Below are positions 7,358 to 16,800 of a stretch of DNA of 64,000 nucleotides, piece after piece (within the stretch, counting starts at the first letter, position 1; each line of letters begins with the position of its first letter). Position numbers and translations under genes: made by a program. The DNA is from Simplicispira sedimenti. Lineage in GTDB: Bacteria > Pseudomonadota > Gammaproteobacteria > Burkholderiales > Burkholderiaceae_C. Under the pieces are notes generated by a model, which made no database searches, was not told where the DNA came from, and worked only from the letters and a program-made list of their open reading frames with translations. The stretch covers positions 494,862-558,861 of the forward strand of contig NZ_JAKVIJ010000001.1 in NCBI RefSeq assembly GCF_022760965.1. Direction: 5' to 3'.

Positions 7358-8593
7358 ATGCAAACCCAACTGGCCCCCGAATTCCAAGGCACCCCCGAAG
7401 GCACCGAGGCCGAAGCCATCCTGCGCAAGTGCGTGCACTGTGGCTTTTGCACCGCCACCTGCCCCACCTTCCAGTTGCTGGGCGACGAACTCGACGGCCC
7501 GCGCGGCCGCATCTACCTCATCAAACAGGTGCTCGAAGGCGCACAGCCCACGCGCAGCACGCAGTTGCACCTGGACCGCTGCCTGACCTGCCGCAACTGC
7601 GAAAGCACCTGCCCCAGCGGCGTGCAGTACGGCCACCTGGTGGACATTGGCCGCAAGATCGTGGACGCCAAGGTGCCGCGCCCGGCGGGCGAGCGCGCTG
7701 TGCGCTGGGCGCTCAAGGAAGGCCTGACCTCGCCCCTGTTCGGCCCGGCCATGAAGATGGGCCAGGCCGTGCGCGGCCTCATGCCCCAGGCGCTGCGCGC
7801 CAAGGTGCCCGCACGCGAGGACGCAGGCGCGCTGCCCACACGCCAGCACGCGCGCAAGGTGCTCATGCTCGAAGGCTGCGTGCAACCTTCCATGATGCCG
7901 GGCATCAACACGGCCACCGCGCGCGTTCTCGACGCCGCAGGCATACAGACTGTGGTGGCGCGCGAGGCGGGCTGCTGCGGTGCGGTCAAGTTCCACCTCA
8001 ACGACCAGGATGGCGGACTGGCGCAGATGCGCGCCAACATCGACGCCTGGTGGCCCTGGGTGGAAAAGGGCGAGGTCGAGGCCATCGTGATGAACGCCTC
8101 GGGCTGCGGTGTCACCGTCAAGGAATACGGCCACCTGCTGCAGCACGACGCGCAGTACGCCGACAAGGCCGCCCGCATCAGCGCGCTCACGCGTGACCTG
8201 TCCGAACTGCTGCCCGACATCACCCCGCGGCTGCAAGAGCGCCTGCGCAGCAAGCCGCAGGGCGCCTTGCCCGGCGTGCTGGCCTACCACCCGCCCTGCA
8301 CGCTGCAGCACGGCCAACAGCTGCGCGGCACCGTCGAAGAACACCTGCGCGCGCTGGGCTTTGACGTGCGCCTGCCCCAGGAGTCGCACCTGTGCTGCGG
8401 CTCGGCGGGCACCTACTCGGTGCTGCAGGCCGCGCTGTCGCAGCAACTGCGCGAGCGCAAGCTCGGCCACCTGGGCCAGCTCGCGCCGCAGGTCATCATC
8501 TCGGCCAACATCGGCTGCATCACCCACCTGCAAAGCGGCACCGATACGCCCGTGCGCCACTGGATTCAGGTGCTGGACGATGCGCTTGCATGA
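7358..8593 (+). CDS. glcF: Glycolate oxidase iron-sulfur subunit GlcF
   Basis: A 411-residue protein with two N-terminal 4Fe-4S ferredoxin motifs (C-V-H-C-G-F-C-T-A-T-C-P at about residue 26 and C-L-T-C-R-N-C-E-S-T-C-P at about residue 76). Two C-terminal cysteine-rich CCG domains follow (A-G-C-C-G-A-V-K-F-H and H-L-C-C-G-S-A-G-T-Y). This is the full GlcF plan: it passes electrons from the flavin subunits toward the membrane quinone pool. The ATG at 7358 follows the DUF1275 stop by 34 bp. It is the last gene of the unit; proQ begins 59 bp downstream. Confidence 0.95.
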   Translation: MQTQLAPEFQGTPEGTEAEAILRKCVHCGFCTATCPTFQLLGDELDGPRGRIYLIKQVLEGAQPTRSTQLHLDRCLTCRNCESTCPSGVQYGHLVDIGRKIVDAKVPRPAGERAVRWALKEGLTSPLFGPAMKMGQAVRGLMPQALRAKVPAREDAGALPTRQHARKVLMLEGCVQPSMMPGINTATARVLDAAGIQTVVAREAGCCGAVKFHLNDQDGGLAQMRANIDAWWPWVEKGEVEAIVMNASGCGVTVKEYGHLLQHDAQYADKAARISALTRDLSELLPDITPRLQERLRSKPQGALPGVLAYHPPCTLQHGQQLRGTVEEHLRALGFDVRLPQESHLCCGSAGTYSVLQAALSQQLRERKLGHLGQLAPQVIISANIGCITHLQSGTDTPVRHWIQVLDDALA

Positions 8594-8652
8594 GCCGCGC
8601 AGCCGATTTCTGAGATGATCGCGGGCTTGTTTTCCTGCAAACCCTGCCTCTC

Positions 8653-9429
8653 ATGACCGATTCCGTGCCGGCCACCGACGCCTCCTCTCCTGCCCCCGCC
8701 GCCCCCGGCGATGCGGCGCCTGCCCCTGCGCAGGCCGCGCAGCGCCCTGATGGCGCGCGCCGCCAGGGCCGTGGCCGCCCGGGCCGCCGTGCGCCGGGGG
8801 GCAATGCCGCCCCCGCTGCCGCCGCGCCCCGGCCCAGCCGCCCCCAGCCGCCTGCGCTGCTGGAGCTGGCGGCGCTGTACCCGCGCCTGTTTGGCGAGGC
8901 GCCGCTGCCGCTCAAGCGCGGCATCTTCGACGACCTGATGGCCGCCCACCCCGAACAGTTCGAGCGCGAAGCCCTCAAGCTCGCGCTGGGCGTGCACACC
9001 CGCTCCACCCGCTACCTGCAGGCCGTGGCCGCAGGCCAGCCCCGGCACGACCTGCAGGGCCAGAGCGTGGAGCCCATGGCCCCCGAGCATGTGCACCACG
9101 CCCTGTGGGAGCTGTACCGCCGCCGCCAGGAGCGCGGTGGTGACGAATGGCGCGCCAAGATCCGCACCCGCATGGCCCGCGCCATCGACGCCAGCGGTCT
9201 CACGCGCGACGACTACTGCGCCCGCGTGCACATCCGCGACGCCCAGGCCCAGGCGCTGCTCGACGAAGCCCTGGCCGAACTGGCTGCACAGCACGCCCGC
9301 GAAGAAGCGCTGCTGCACGCCTTCGAAGCCAGCGGCCAGACCGTGGAAGCCTTTGCCGACATGTACGGCATGGACCCGCGCACCGCAGAGCGCAACCTGC
9401 AGCGAGCACGCCAGCGCAAGGCGGGTTGA
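8653..9429 (+). CDS. proQ: ProQ/FinO-family RNA chaperone
   Basis: A 258-residue protein. Residues 1-72 are a low-complexity Ala/Pro/Arg-rich tail. Residues about 73-160 form the ProQ/FinO RNA-binding domain, with L-P-L-K-R-G-I-F-D-D-L, L-K-L-A-L-G-V-H-T-R-S-T-R-Y-L and P-R-H-D-L-Q-G. The C-terminal part is helical and Ala/Glu-rich. ProQ proteins bind structured RNAs and act in small-RNA regulation and transcript stabilisation. The N-terminal disordered extension is not found in E. coli ProQ, whose linker follows the domain, but is common in betaproteobacterial members as I recall. A dispersed repeat copy (9431-9489) immediately follows the stop. Confidence 0.85.
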   Translation: MTDSVPATDASSPAPAAPGDAAPAPAQAAQRPDGARRQGRGRPGRRAPGGNAAPAAAAPRPSRPQPPALLELAALYPRLFGEAPLPLKRGIFDDLMAAHPEQFEREALKLALGVHTRSTRYLQAVAAGQPRHDLQGQSVEPMAPEHVHHALWELYRRRQERGGDEWRAKIRTRMARAIDASGLTRDDYCARVHIRDAQAQALLDEALAELAAQHAREEALLHAFEASGQTVEAFADMYGMDPRTAERNLQRARQRKAG

Positions 9430-9430
9430 T

Positions 9431-9489
9431 TTGCTATTAAAAATATAGCTGCTTGCGCCCATGAACAGGGCGCTGGAGCCATATTTCAT
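9431..9489 (+). repeat. Dispersed Comamonadaceae-type repeat, copy 2
   Basis: Plus-strand copy: ttgctattaaaaatatagc core, then cttgcgccc...gggcgctggagcc and a T-rich end. It starts 2 bp after the proQ stop and lies between convergent proQ and the GGDEF gene, abutting the solitary E1-type end at 9490-9506. Confidence 0.85.
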
Positions 9490-9506
9490 CTAGGGCCTGT
9501 TCACAC
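9490..9506. repeat. Solitary E1-type terminus
   Basis: ctagggcctgttcacac is identical over 17 bp to the outer end of element E1 (453-469). No partner end or arms are seen nearby, so it looks like a remnant. The stop codon of the GGDEF gene (complement of 9501-9503) lies inside it. Confidence 0.7.
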
Positions 9507-10649
9507 GCCCGGCGTGGCCTCGTCCTGCAGCACCACGCGGTTGCGCCCCTGCGACTTGGCCTCGTACAGCGCGACGTCGGCGCGCTCCAGGAGTCGCTCC
9601 AGCGGCTCGCCCGGCCGAGACAGCGCCACGCCCATCGACACCGTCACCCGCACGCTGCGCCCGTCGAACGGCAGCTCCATGGCCTGCACCTTGGCCCGCA
9701 CGCGCTCCAGCAGGCCCAGTGCACTGGCGGCGTCGCTGTCGTACAGCATGAGCACGAACTCCTCGCCGCCCCAGCGCGCGAGCATGTCCGTGTTGCGCAC
9801 GGTGGCCTGCACCGTCCGGGCAAATGCCTGCAGCACCTGGTCACCCACGGCATGGCCCTCGCTGTCGTTGATGCTCTTGAAATGGTCCAGGTCCAGAATC
9901 GCCAGCACCAGCGGCCGCCCGGCGCGTTCGCAGCGCTGCAGCTCCATGCGGATGAGTTCGGCCATGTGCCGGCGGTTCACCAGCCCGGTGAGCTCGTCGT
10001 GCGTGGCCAGGTGGCTGATGCGTTCCAGCGCCTGCGAGAGCTGGTGCTTCTGCTGCGTCAGCCGGCGCCGGATGTGCTGCAGCCGGATGGCAATGAAGGT
10101 GCTGCCCATCAGCACCAGCACGATCATGGCGCCATGCGCTGCCTCCAGCGCGGGCGAGCGCCCCGGCTCATCGAGCATGGCCACCGTGGCCAGGGCCGCG
10201 CCAAACACCAGCAGGGCGTACGCCATGTTGGCGGCCAGTTGCCGCGCCGTCATGCCGAAGATGCCGAACATCAGCACCAGCGACAGGATCACCGGCGTGA
10301 CCCCGCGCGCCTGCCCCAGGAGCACGTAGGCGGCGGCGTTGCACAGCAGCGCGTAGCGGATCTGCCATTGCGTCATCGAGGGATCCTGCAGACGGCGCGA
10401 CCAGCCGCTGCGGATCAGCGCCAGCACGGCCACCAGTCCGCCCGACGCGCACAGCGCCCACCACCAGGCCCAGTCCTTGCGGCCAAAGCCCGCGTGCACC
10501 AGCATCAGCACCACCACGATGCACAGCGCCATCATCAGCACGGCAAACCACGCCATGCCCATGCGGATGCGCATGGCTGGTTCGGTGCCCAGCAGCCAGT
10601 CCGTCAGCCGTTGCATGCGCGCTTGCAGGTCCATGGTTCCTTTGCTCAA
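9501..10649 (-). CDS. Membrane-bound diguanylate cyclase (GGDEF)
   Basis: A 382-residue protein with about six transmembrane segments in residues 30-205, resembling a MASE-type sensor. A short coiled linker and a C-terminal GGDEF domain follow (D-E-L-T-G-L-V-N-R-R-H-M onward). The active site is R-W-G-G-E-E-F (GGEEF, an active variant), and the product-inhibition site R-N-T-D lies five residues before it. It should therefore make c-di-GMP from GTP with feedback control. The reading frame ends inside a fragment identical to the end of repeat element E1, so its last residues (T-P-G-V) may have been set by that sequence. It is a single gene, convergent with proQ. Confidence 0.9.
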   Translation of the reverse strand: MSKGTMDLQARMQRLTDWLLGTEPAMRIRMGMAWFAVLMMALCIVVVLMLVHAGFGRKDWAWWWALCASGGLVAVLALIRSGWSRRLQDPSMTQWQIRYALLCNAAAYVLLGQARGVTPVILSLVLMFGIFGMTARQLAANMAYALLVFGAALATVAMLDEPGRSPALEAAHGAMIVLVLMGSTFIAIRLQHIRRRLTQQKHQLSQALERISHLATHDELTGLVNRRHMAELIRMELQRCERAGRPLVLAILDLDHFKSINDSEGHAVGDQVLQAFARTVQATVRNTDMLARWGGEEFVLMLYDSDAASALGLLERVRAKVQAMELPFDGRSVRVTVSMGVALSRPGEPLERLLERADVALYEAKSQGRNRVVLQDEATPGV

Positions 10650-10849
10650 GGTGCGCCTCCGGTCGCTGGGCCGGGGCCGCGCCCTATGATCCTACAAACC
10701 GCAGCCGCCCGCTTGAAAACCGCGAATCAGCGGCATGCCATTCGGGCTTGGTGTGTTGCCCCTTGGGGTGCGCGCCATTCGCCTGCGGCGCCCACGGTGG
10801 CTGCTGTGCCGCACACCCAGGCCGGTCATTTTTCGACAGGAGTGCTCCC

Positions 10850-11287
10850 ATGTCCTCTGGCAACCCCACCCCCCGTGCTCCAGGAACCCTGGCCCTGCGC
10901 ACCATGGCACTGCTGGCCGTGGCCTTCGGTCTGCTCACGCTGAAGGAGGGCGGCAGCGTGCTGTTTGGCAGCGATGCGGCGCGCGCGGCGGCTGGGGCCT
11001 ACGTGCCCTTTGTGCTGTGGTTCAACTTTGGCGCAGGCTTTGCCTATGTGGTGGCGGGCCTGGGCATGGGCCTGCGCCAGCGCTGGGCGGCCCCCCTGGC
11101 CGCCTTGATTGCGGCGGCCACGGCGCTGACCTTCGCCGTGCTGGGGGTGCACATCGCGCAGGGGGGCGCTTTCGAGATGCGCACCGTGGCCGCCATGGCG
11201 CTGCGCACCACGGTCTGGGCCGTGCTGGCCTGGCTGGCCTTCAGGCACCTGGGCCGCCAACATAGCCCAGATTTGCTATCAAAATAA
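10850..11287 (+). CDS. Small four-helix membrane protein of unknown function
   Basis: A 145-residue protein with four predicted hydrophobic helices (about residues 15-35, 50-72, 80-105 and 118-138). I do not recognise the family. The ATG at 10850 follows an AGGAG sequence at good spacing. The last residues, L-L-S-K, and the stop codon are encoded by the start of the dispersed repeat at 11272-11330, so the original C-terminus may have been replaced. It is flanked by the divergent GGDEF gene and convergent corA, so it is probably a single-gene unit. The 200 bp upstream (10650-10849) shows no clear promoter to my eye. Confidence 0.7.
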   Translation: MSSGNPTPRAPGTLALRTMALLAVAFGLLTLKEGGSVLFGSDAARAAAGAYVPFVLWFNFGAGFAYVVAGLGMGLRQRWAAPLAALIAAATALTFAVLGVHIAQGGAFEMRTVAAMALRTTVWAVLAWLAFRHLGRQHSPDLLSK

Positions 11288-11330
11288 TAGCTGTTTGCGC
11301 TTGATGGATAGGCGCTAGAAGCCAATTTGG
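11272..11330 (+). repeat. Dispersed Comamonadaceae-type repeat, copy 3
   Basis: Plus-strand copy: ttgctatcaaaataatagc core, tttgcgcttg...ggcgctagaagccaatttgg. It overlaps the 3' end of the membrane-protein gene (stop codon inside the core) and reaches to 8 bp from the corA stop. Confidence 0.85.
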
Positions 11331-11337
11331 ATTGCAT

Positions 11338-12303
11338 TCACAGCCAGCCCGCCTTGCGGAAACGCCAGTACAGCAAGGCACCGGCGCTGACGATCGCGCC
11401 CAGCGCCATGGGGTAGCCAAAGGCCCACTTCAGTTCGGGCATGTGCTCGAAGTTCATGCCCCAGATGCCCGCCATGGCCGTGGACACCGCAAAAATCGCC
11501 GCCCAGGCCGCCAGGCGCTTGGTGGTTTCCGACTCCTCGATGGTCACCATCGACAGGTTCACCTGGATGGCCGTGCCGATGGTGTCGCGCATGGTGTCGA
11601 TCGCGTTCTGGATGCGCGCCAGGTGGTCGTGCACATCGCGGAAATACTCCTGCGCGCCGGTGCACACCTCGGGCACGCGCCCGCCGTGCAGCTTGCCCGC
11701 CACCTCCATCAGCGGCGCCACCGCATGGCGCAGCACCGTGGTGCGGCGCTTGAGCGCGTACAGCCGCTCGATCGAGCCGCGTGCCGTGCCGTGCTCGAAA
11801 ATGTCCTGCTCGATTTGCTCCAGCTCCGACTCGAAATCGTCGATCAGTGGGAAGTAGCGGTCCACCACCGCATCCATCAGCGCATAGAACACAAAGCCCG
11901 CGCCCAGGCGCAGCAACAGCGGCTCGCGCTCGCAACGGGCGCGCACGCCCAGAAAGTTCTGCTTGCTGCGGCTGCGCACCGACAACACAAAGTTGTGCCC
12001 CACAAACACCGCCAGATCGCCCACATTGAGCTCCCCGTCGTCCGGCTCCACCAGGCGCATCACCGCAAACAAGGTCTTGCCGTACTCCTCCAGCTTGGGG
12101 CGCTGCAGGCCCTTGAGCGCATCCTCCACCGCCAGGTCGTGCAGGTCGAACTCCTCCTGCATGGTGCGCAGCTCCTCGTGCGTGGGGTCACGCAGCGCCA
12201 CCCACACAAAGGCATCGGGCCGCTGCAGCCAGTCGCTGATGGCTTCGACGTCAATATCGGCCAGCTTGCGGCCGTTTTCGTAGGCAACACAGTTGAGGAT
12301 CAT
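11338..12303 (-). CDS. corA: CorA-type magnesium/cobalt transporter
   Basis: A 321-residue CorA-family channel. The large N-terminal cytoplasmic domain (residues 1-260) has the helical stretches typical of the funnel, and two C-terminal transmembrane helices follow. The signature at the end of the first helix is present as W-G-M-N-F-E-H-M-P-E-L: the essential G-M-N is intact, with Trp in place of the usual preceding Tyr. It should carry Mg2+ (and Co2+/Ni2+) into the cell as a pentamer. The gene is on the same strand as the arsR-type repressor upstream (12370-12729), 66 bp apart, so read-through from the repressor promoter is possible. Confidence 0.94.
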   Translation of the reverse strand: MILNCVAYENGRKLADIDVEAISDWLQRPDAFVWVALRDPTHEELRTMQEEFDLHDLAVEDALKGLQRPKLEEYGKTLFAVMRLVEPDDGELNVGDLAVFVGHNFVLSVRSRSKQNFLGVRARCEREPLLLRLGAGFVFYALMDAVVDRYFPLIDDFESELEQIEQDIFEHGTARGSIERLYALKRRTTVLRHAVAPLMEVAGKLHGGRVPEVCTGAQEYFRDVHDHLARIQNAIDTMRDTIGTAIQVNLSMVTIEESETTKRLAAWAAIFAVSTAMAGIWGMNFEHMPELKWAFGYPMALGAIVSAGALLYWRFRKAGWL

Positions 12304-12369
12304 GGTGAGTGGGCGCGGCCAAGTGCGGGGCGCCTATCTTGGCACGGGAGTGAAAGCGCGTAGTGTGCG

Positions 12370-12729
12370 TCAGTTCGGGCCGAATACCCGCTGGCGCTGC
12401 GCCAGCCGCGCCAGGTGGCTGCACACGCCGTCGCACAGCGCACCGACCGAGGCATCGGCGCAGCGGTACCAGGCGCTGTGGCCGCGCTGTTCGCGCTGCA
12501 CCAGGCCGTGGCGCATGAGCAGCGCCAGGTGGCGCGAGACATTGGCCGGGCTGCAGCCGCAGCGCCGGGCCAGGTCGCCCACGGTGTGCTCACCCTGGGC
12601 CAGCCATTGCAGCAGGGCCAGGCGCGTGGGTTCGCCCAGGGCGTGGAAGTGCGCAGCCACGGCTTCCAGCACGTCGTCCGGAATGGTGGGCCCGCCGGGA
12701 GGGCAGGGGGTGGCGGGAGGCGGTTGCAT
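12370..12729 (-). CDS. ArsR/SmtB-family repressor with a cysteine-rich C-terminus
   Basis: A 119-residue winged-helix regulator. The recognition helix C-G-C-S-P-A-N-V-S-R-H-L (residues 57-68) is followed by a beta-wing. It has six cysteines (9, 57, 59, 90, 99, 103), with a C-terminal L-C-D-G-V-C pair. It lacks the classical ArsR C-V-C metal motif. Together with the DUF302 and sulfide:quinone oxidoreductase genes of the divergent operon, this suggests a thiol-based sensor of reactive sulfur or electrophiles rather than a metal sensor; that is inference. Its start lies 12 bp from a double AACTAGTT operator (12742-12765) overlapping the divergent promoter, so it probably represses both itself and the efflux operon. 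Confidence 0.88.
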   Translation of the reverse strand: MQPPPATPCPPGGPTIPDDVLEAVAAHFHALGEPTRLALLQWLAQGEHTVGDLARRCGCSPANVSRHLALLMRHGLVQREQRGHSAWYRCADASVGALCDGVCSHLARLAQRQRVFGPN

Positions 12730-12741
12730 GGCGTTCTTTTC

Positions 12742-12776
12742 AACTAGTTGACTATTTAACTAGTTACGCAAATAAT
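12742..12776 (+). promoter_or_regulatory. Divergent promoter with double palindromic operator
   Basis: Two identical palindromes, AACTAGTT (12742-12749 and 12758-12765), are spaced 16 bp centre to centre. They overlap a sigma-70 promoter for the plus strand: TTGACT (12748-12753), 17 bp spacer, AATAAT (12771-12776). The arrangement in the arsR/RND intergenic region is what a dimeric ArsR-family repressor would need to block transcription. Confidence 0.75.
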
Positions 12777-12847
12777 AGCGCAACACGCATCCCATGAACA
12801 GCCCTGTCCGCACGCCGGAGCAGGGCAGAACAGGCAGGAACCACCCC

Positions 12848-13882
12848 ATGTTCAAGAACCTTTCCTCACAGGCGGCCCTGGCGCTGGCACTGGCGACAGC
12901 CCCGGTTGCGGTACTGGCGGCACCGTGGGCCACCGAGCCCGCCCAGGCCGCCAGCCAGGCGGGCCGCAGCAGCTACGACGGCGTGGTCGAGGCGCTGCGC
13001 CAGACCGTGGTGGCCGCGCAGGTGCCGGGCGCCGTGGTGGAGCTGGCCGTCAAGGCGGGCGACACGGTGCAGGCGGGCCAGTTGCTGCTGCGCATCGACG
13101 CGCGCAGCGCAGACCAAAGCGCCGCTGCCGTCGATGCCCAGGTGCAGGCCGCGCGTGCGCAGCTCGATGTGGCCACGCGCGAACACGAGCGCCAGAAGCA
13201 GCTCTTTGCCAAAAAGTACATCAGCCAGGCCGCGCTGGACCGCGCCGAGGCCGAGGTGCGTGCCGCCCGCGCCCAGGCCAGCGCGCAAACCGCCCAGGCG
13301 GGCGCCGCGCGCACGCAAACCGGCCTGCACGTGGTGCGGGCGCCCTATGCCGGCGTGGTGGCCGAGGTGCCTGTGGCCCTGGGCGACATGGCCATGCCCG
13401 GACGCCCCTTGCTCACGCTCTACGACCCGGGGCAACTGCGGGTGACGGCCGCCGTGCCCCAGTCGGCCCTGCCCGCAGGCGTCAAGCCGGAGGACGTGCG
13501 TGTGGAGCTGGGGGGCCAGGGCACGCAGACCACGCCGCAGCGCGTTCAGGTGCTGCCCACCGTGGACCCCGCCACGCACACGGTGCAGGTGCGCGCCGAC
13601 CTGCCCCCAGGCCTGGCCGGTGCCCGCCCAGGGCTGTTTGCACGCCTGTGGCTGCCCGGTGCGCCGGGCGCGGGTGAGGGGGCGCGTATCACCGTGCCGC
13701 AGAGCGCCGTGGTGCGCCGCGCCGAGCTGACCGGCCTGTACGTGCTGGGCGCGGGCGGCCAGCCCCAGCTGCGCCAGGTGCGCCTGGGCCGGGCCGAAGG
13801 CGGGCGGGTGGAAGTGCTCAGCGGCGTTGCCGCAGGCGAAGCCGTGCTGACCGAGCCGCAGACCGCGGCCCGCGCACGCTGA
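12848..13882 (+). CDS. RND efflux periplasmic adaptor (membrane fusion protein)
   Basis: A 344-residue HlyD/AcrA-type adaptor. It has a signal peptide (M-F-K-N-L...A-V-L-A-A), a lipoyl half (A-A-Q-V-P-G-A-V-V-E-L), a helical hairpin of Ala/Gln/Arg-rich heptads (about residues 80-150) and beta-barrel/membrane-proximal domains. It would link the RND pump (next gene, 13 bp away) to the outer-membrane channel. I chose the ATG at 12848, which has AGGAA 9 bp upstream and starts right at the signal peptide. An in-frame ATG at 12794 would leave a leader of only about 10 nt from the predicted promoter. The operon is probably repressed by the adjacent ArsR-type protein. Confidence 0.88.
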   Translation: MFKNLSSQAALALALATAPVAVLAAPWATEPAQAASQAGRSSYDGVVEALRQTVVAAQVPGAVVELAVKAGDTVQAGQLLLRIDARSADQSAAAVDAQVQAARAQLDVATREHERQKQLFAKKYISQAALDRAEAEVRAARAQASAQTAQAGAARTQTGLHVVRAPYAGVVAEVPVALGDMAMPGRPLLTLYDPGQLRVTAAVPQSALPAGVKPEDVRVELGGQGTQTTPQRVQVLPTVDPATHTVQVRADLPPGLAGARPGLFARLWLPGAPGAGEGARITVPQSAVVRRAELTGLYVLGAGGQPQLRQVRLGRAEGGRVEVLSGVAAGEAVLTEPQTAARAR

Positions 13883-13895
13883 AAGGATCGCCACC

Positions 13896-16800
13896 ATGAC
13901 GCAGGAACACCAGACGCCCGCGCTGGGCATCTCGGGCCGCATCGCAAGCTTCTTCCAGTCTGCGCAGATCACGCCGCTGCTGGCGCTGGTGGCGCTGCTG
14001 CTGGGCATCTTTGCCGTGCTGGTCACGCCGCGCGAAGAGGAGCCGCAGATCAACGTCACCATGGCCAATGTGCTGATCCCGTTCCCCGGCGCCAGCGTGC
14101 GCGACGTGGAGCAGATGGTCGCCATCCCCGCCGAGCAGGTGCTGTCGCAGATCAGCGGCTCCGAGCATGTGATGTCGGTCTCGCAGCCTGGCATGGCGGT
14201 CATCACCGTGCAGTTCAAGGTCGGCGTGCCGCGCACCGAGGCGCTGGTGCGCCTGTACGACACCGTGCACTCCAACGCCGACTGGCTGCCGCGCCACCTG
14301 GGCGTGATGGAGCCGCTCATCAAGCCCAAGGGCATTGACGACGTGCCCATCCTGAGCCTCACGCTGCACAGCACGCGCGCCGATGCCGGCCCGTTCGACC
14401 TGGAGCGCGTGGCGCACAGCCTGGAGGCCGACCTCAAGCGCGTGCCCGGCACGCGCGAGGTACGCACCCACGGCGGCCCCGGCCGCGCGGTGATGGTGGA
14501 GATGGACCCCACGCGCATGGCGGGCATGGGCGTGACCGTGGCCGACCTGCGCCAGGCCCTGCAGTCGGCCAACCAGGGCCTGCCCGTGGGCGAGCTGCTG
14601 CGCGGCAACCAGGCGCTGGCGTTGGAGGCCGGGCCGTTCCTGCGCGACGCGCAAGAGGTGGGCGAGCTGGTGGTGGGCGTGCGCGCAGGCAAGCCCGTGT
14701 TCCTGCGCGAAGTGGCCCAGGTTCGCGACGGTGCGCCGCCCAGCACGCAGTACGTGTGGCACGGCACCGCAGGGCAGGACGCCGCCGAACATCCGGCCGT
14801 CACCATCGCCGTGACCAAGAGGCCGGGCGAAAACGCCATCGACGTGGCCAATGCCGTGCAATCGCGTGTGGCGCAACTGCAGGGCACCGTGATCCCGGCC
14901 GATGTGCAGGTGGTCACCACGCGCAACTACGGCGCAACAGCCGACGAGAAGGCGCGCCAGCTCATCAGCAAGCTGCTGTTCGCCACGGCGTCGGTGGTGG
15001 CGCTGGTGTTCATTGCGCTGGGGCGGCGCGAGGCAGCCATTGTGGGCACGGCCGTGGTGCTCACGCTCACGGCCACGCTGTTTGCGTCCTGGGTGTGGGG
15101 CTTCACGCTCAACCGGGTGTCGCTGTTTGCGCTGATCTTCTCCATCGGCATCCTGGTGGACGACGCCATCGTCGTGGTCGAGAACATCCATCGCCACCAG
15201 CACCTGCACCCCGGCAAGCCGCTGTGGCAGATCATCCCCGGCGCGGTGGACGAGGTGGGCGGCCCGACCATCCTGGCCACGCTCACCGTCATTGCGGCGC
15301 TGCTGCCCATGGCCTTTGTGTCGGGCCTGATGGGGCCGTACATGAGCCCCATCCCCATCAACGCCAGCATGGGCATGCTGCTGTCGCTGGCCATTGCCTT
15401 TGCCGTCACCCCATGGCTCGCGCGCCTGTGGATGAAGGCCGTGCCCGCCGGCAGGGGCCACGGCAGCGCCGAGGGCACAGCCCACGCTGCGCCGCAGGGC
15501 CTGGCCGGGCGCATTGCGCCGGTGTTCGAGCGCATCTTCCGCCCGTTGCTCGACGTCCAGGCGGGTGCGCGCAACCGCCGCCTGCTGGGGCTGGGCGTGG
15601 CAGCGCTGATCGCGCTGTCGGTGGCGTTGCCCGTCATTGGCTGGGTGCAGCTCAAGATGCTGCCGTTCGACAACAAGTCCGAATTCCAGGTGGTGGTGGA
15701 CCTGCCCGCAGGCACGCCGCTGGAGCACACCGCTGCCACGCTGCACGCGCTGGGCGCGCACCTGGCCACGGTGCCCGAGGTCACGCACTACCAGGCCTAT
15801 GCCGGCACGGCTGCGCCCATCAACTTCAACGGCCTGGTGCGCCAGTACTACTTGCGCAGCGGTGGCAACGTGGGCGACATCCAGGTCAACCTGGTGGCCA
15901 AGGGCGAGCGCAAGCTGCAAAGCCACGCCATCGCCATGCGCGAGCGCGCGGCGCTGCAGGCCATTGGCCAGCGCTTTGGCGCCAACGTCAAGGTGGTGGA
16001 GGTGCCGCCCGGCCCGCCGGTGCTCGCGCCTATCGTGGCCGAGGTCTATGGGCCCGACGCCGAAGGCCGCCGCCAGGTGGCCCAGGCCGTGCGCAAGGCG
16101 CTGGCCCAGACCGAGGGCCTGGTGGACATCGACGACAGCAGCATTGCCGACGCTCCGCGCACCCTGCTGCTGGTGGACCGGCGCAAGGCCGCGCTGCTGG
16201 GCGTGCCGCAGCAGGCCATCGTGACCACGCTGCGCGCAGGCCTGGCCGGTGAGCAGGCCGCCTACCTGCACGACCAGAGCAAATACCCCGCCGCCGCCAC
16301 GCTGCAACTGCCGCCCACGCTGCACGGCGACCTACAGGCGCTGCTGCAACTGGGTGTGCGCACGGCCAGCGGCGCGCTGGTGCCGCTGCGCGAACTGGTG
16401 ACCGTGAGCGACAGCCTGCGCGAGCAGCCCATCTATCACAAGGATTTGCTGCCGGTGAACTTTGTCGTGGCCGACATGGCGGGCCGCGTGGACAGCCCGC
16501 TGTACGGCATGTTCCAGGCGCGCAGCGCCATTGCGCAGATCACCGCACCCGACGGCGGCAAGGTCGAGGAGTTCTTCATCCGCCAGCCCAGCGACGCCTG
16601 GCGCGGCTACGCCCTCAAGTGGGACGGCGAATGGCAGATCACCTACGAGACCTTCCGCGATATGGGCGCCGCCTATGCCGTGGGCCTCATCCTGATTTAC
16701 CTGCTGGTGGTGGCGCAGTTCGGCAGCTACCTCACGCCGCTGATCATCATGGCGCCCATCCCGCTGACCATCATTGGCGTGATGCCGGGCCACGCGCTGC

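Noticed and set aside
13818..16325. An 835-codon antisense open frame opposite the RND pump
   Set aside because: Composition (His/Gln/Arg/Gly) is that of a reverse shadow; the sense frame is an unmistakable RND transporter.
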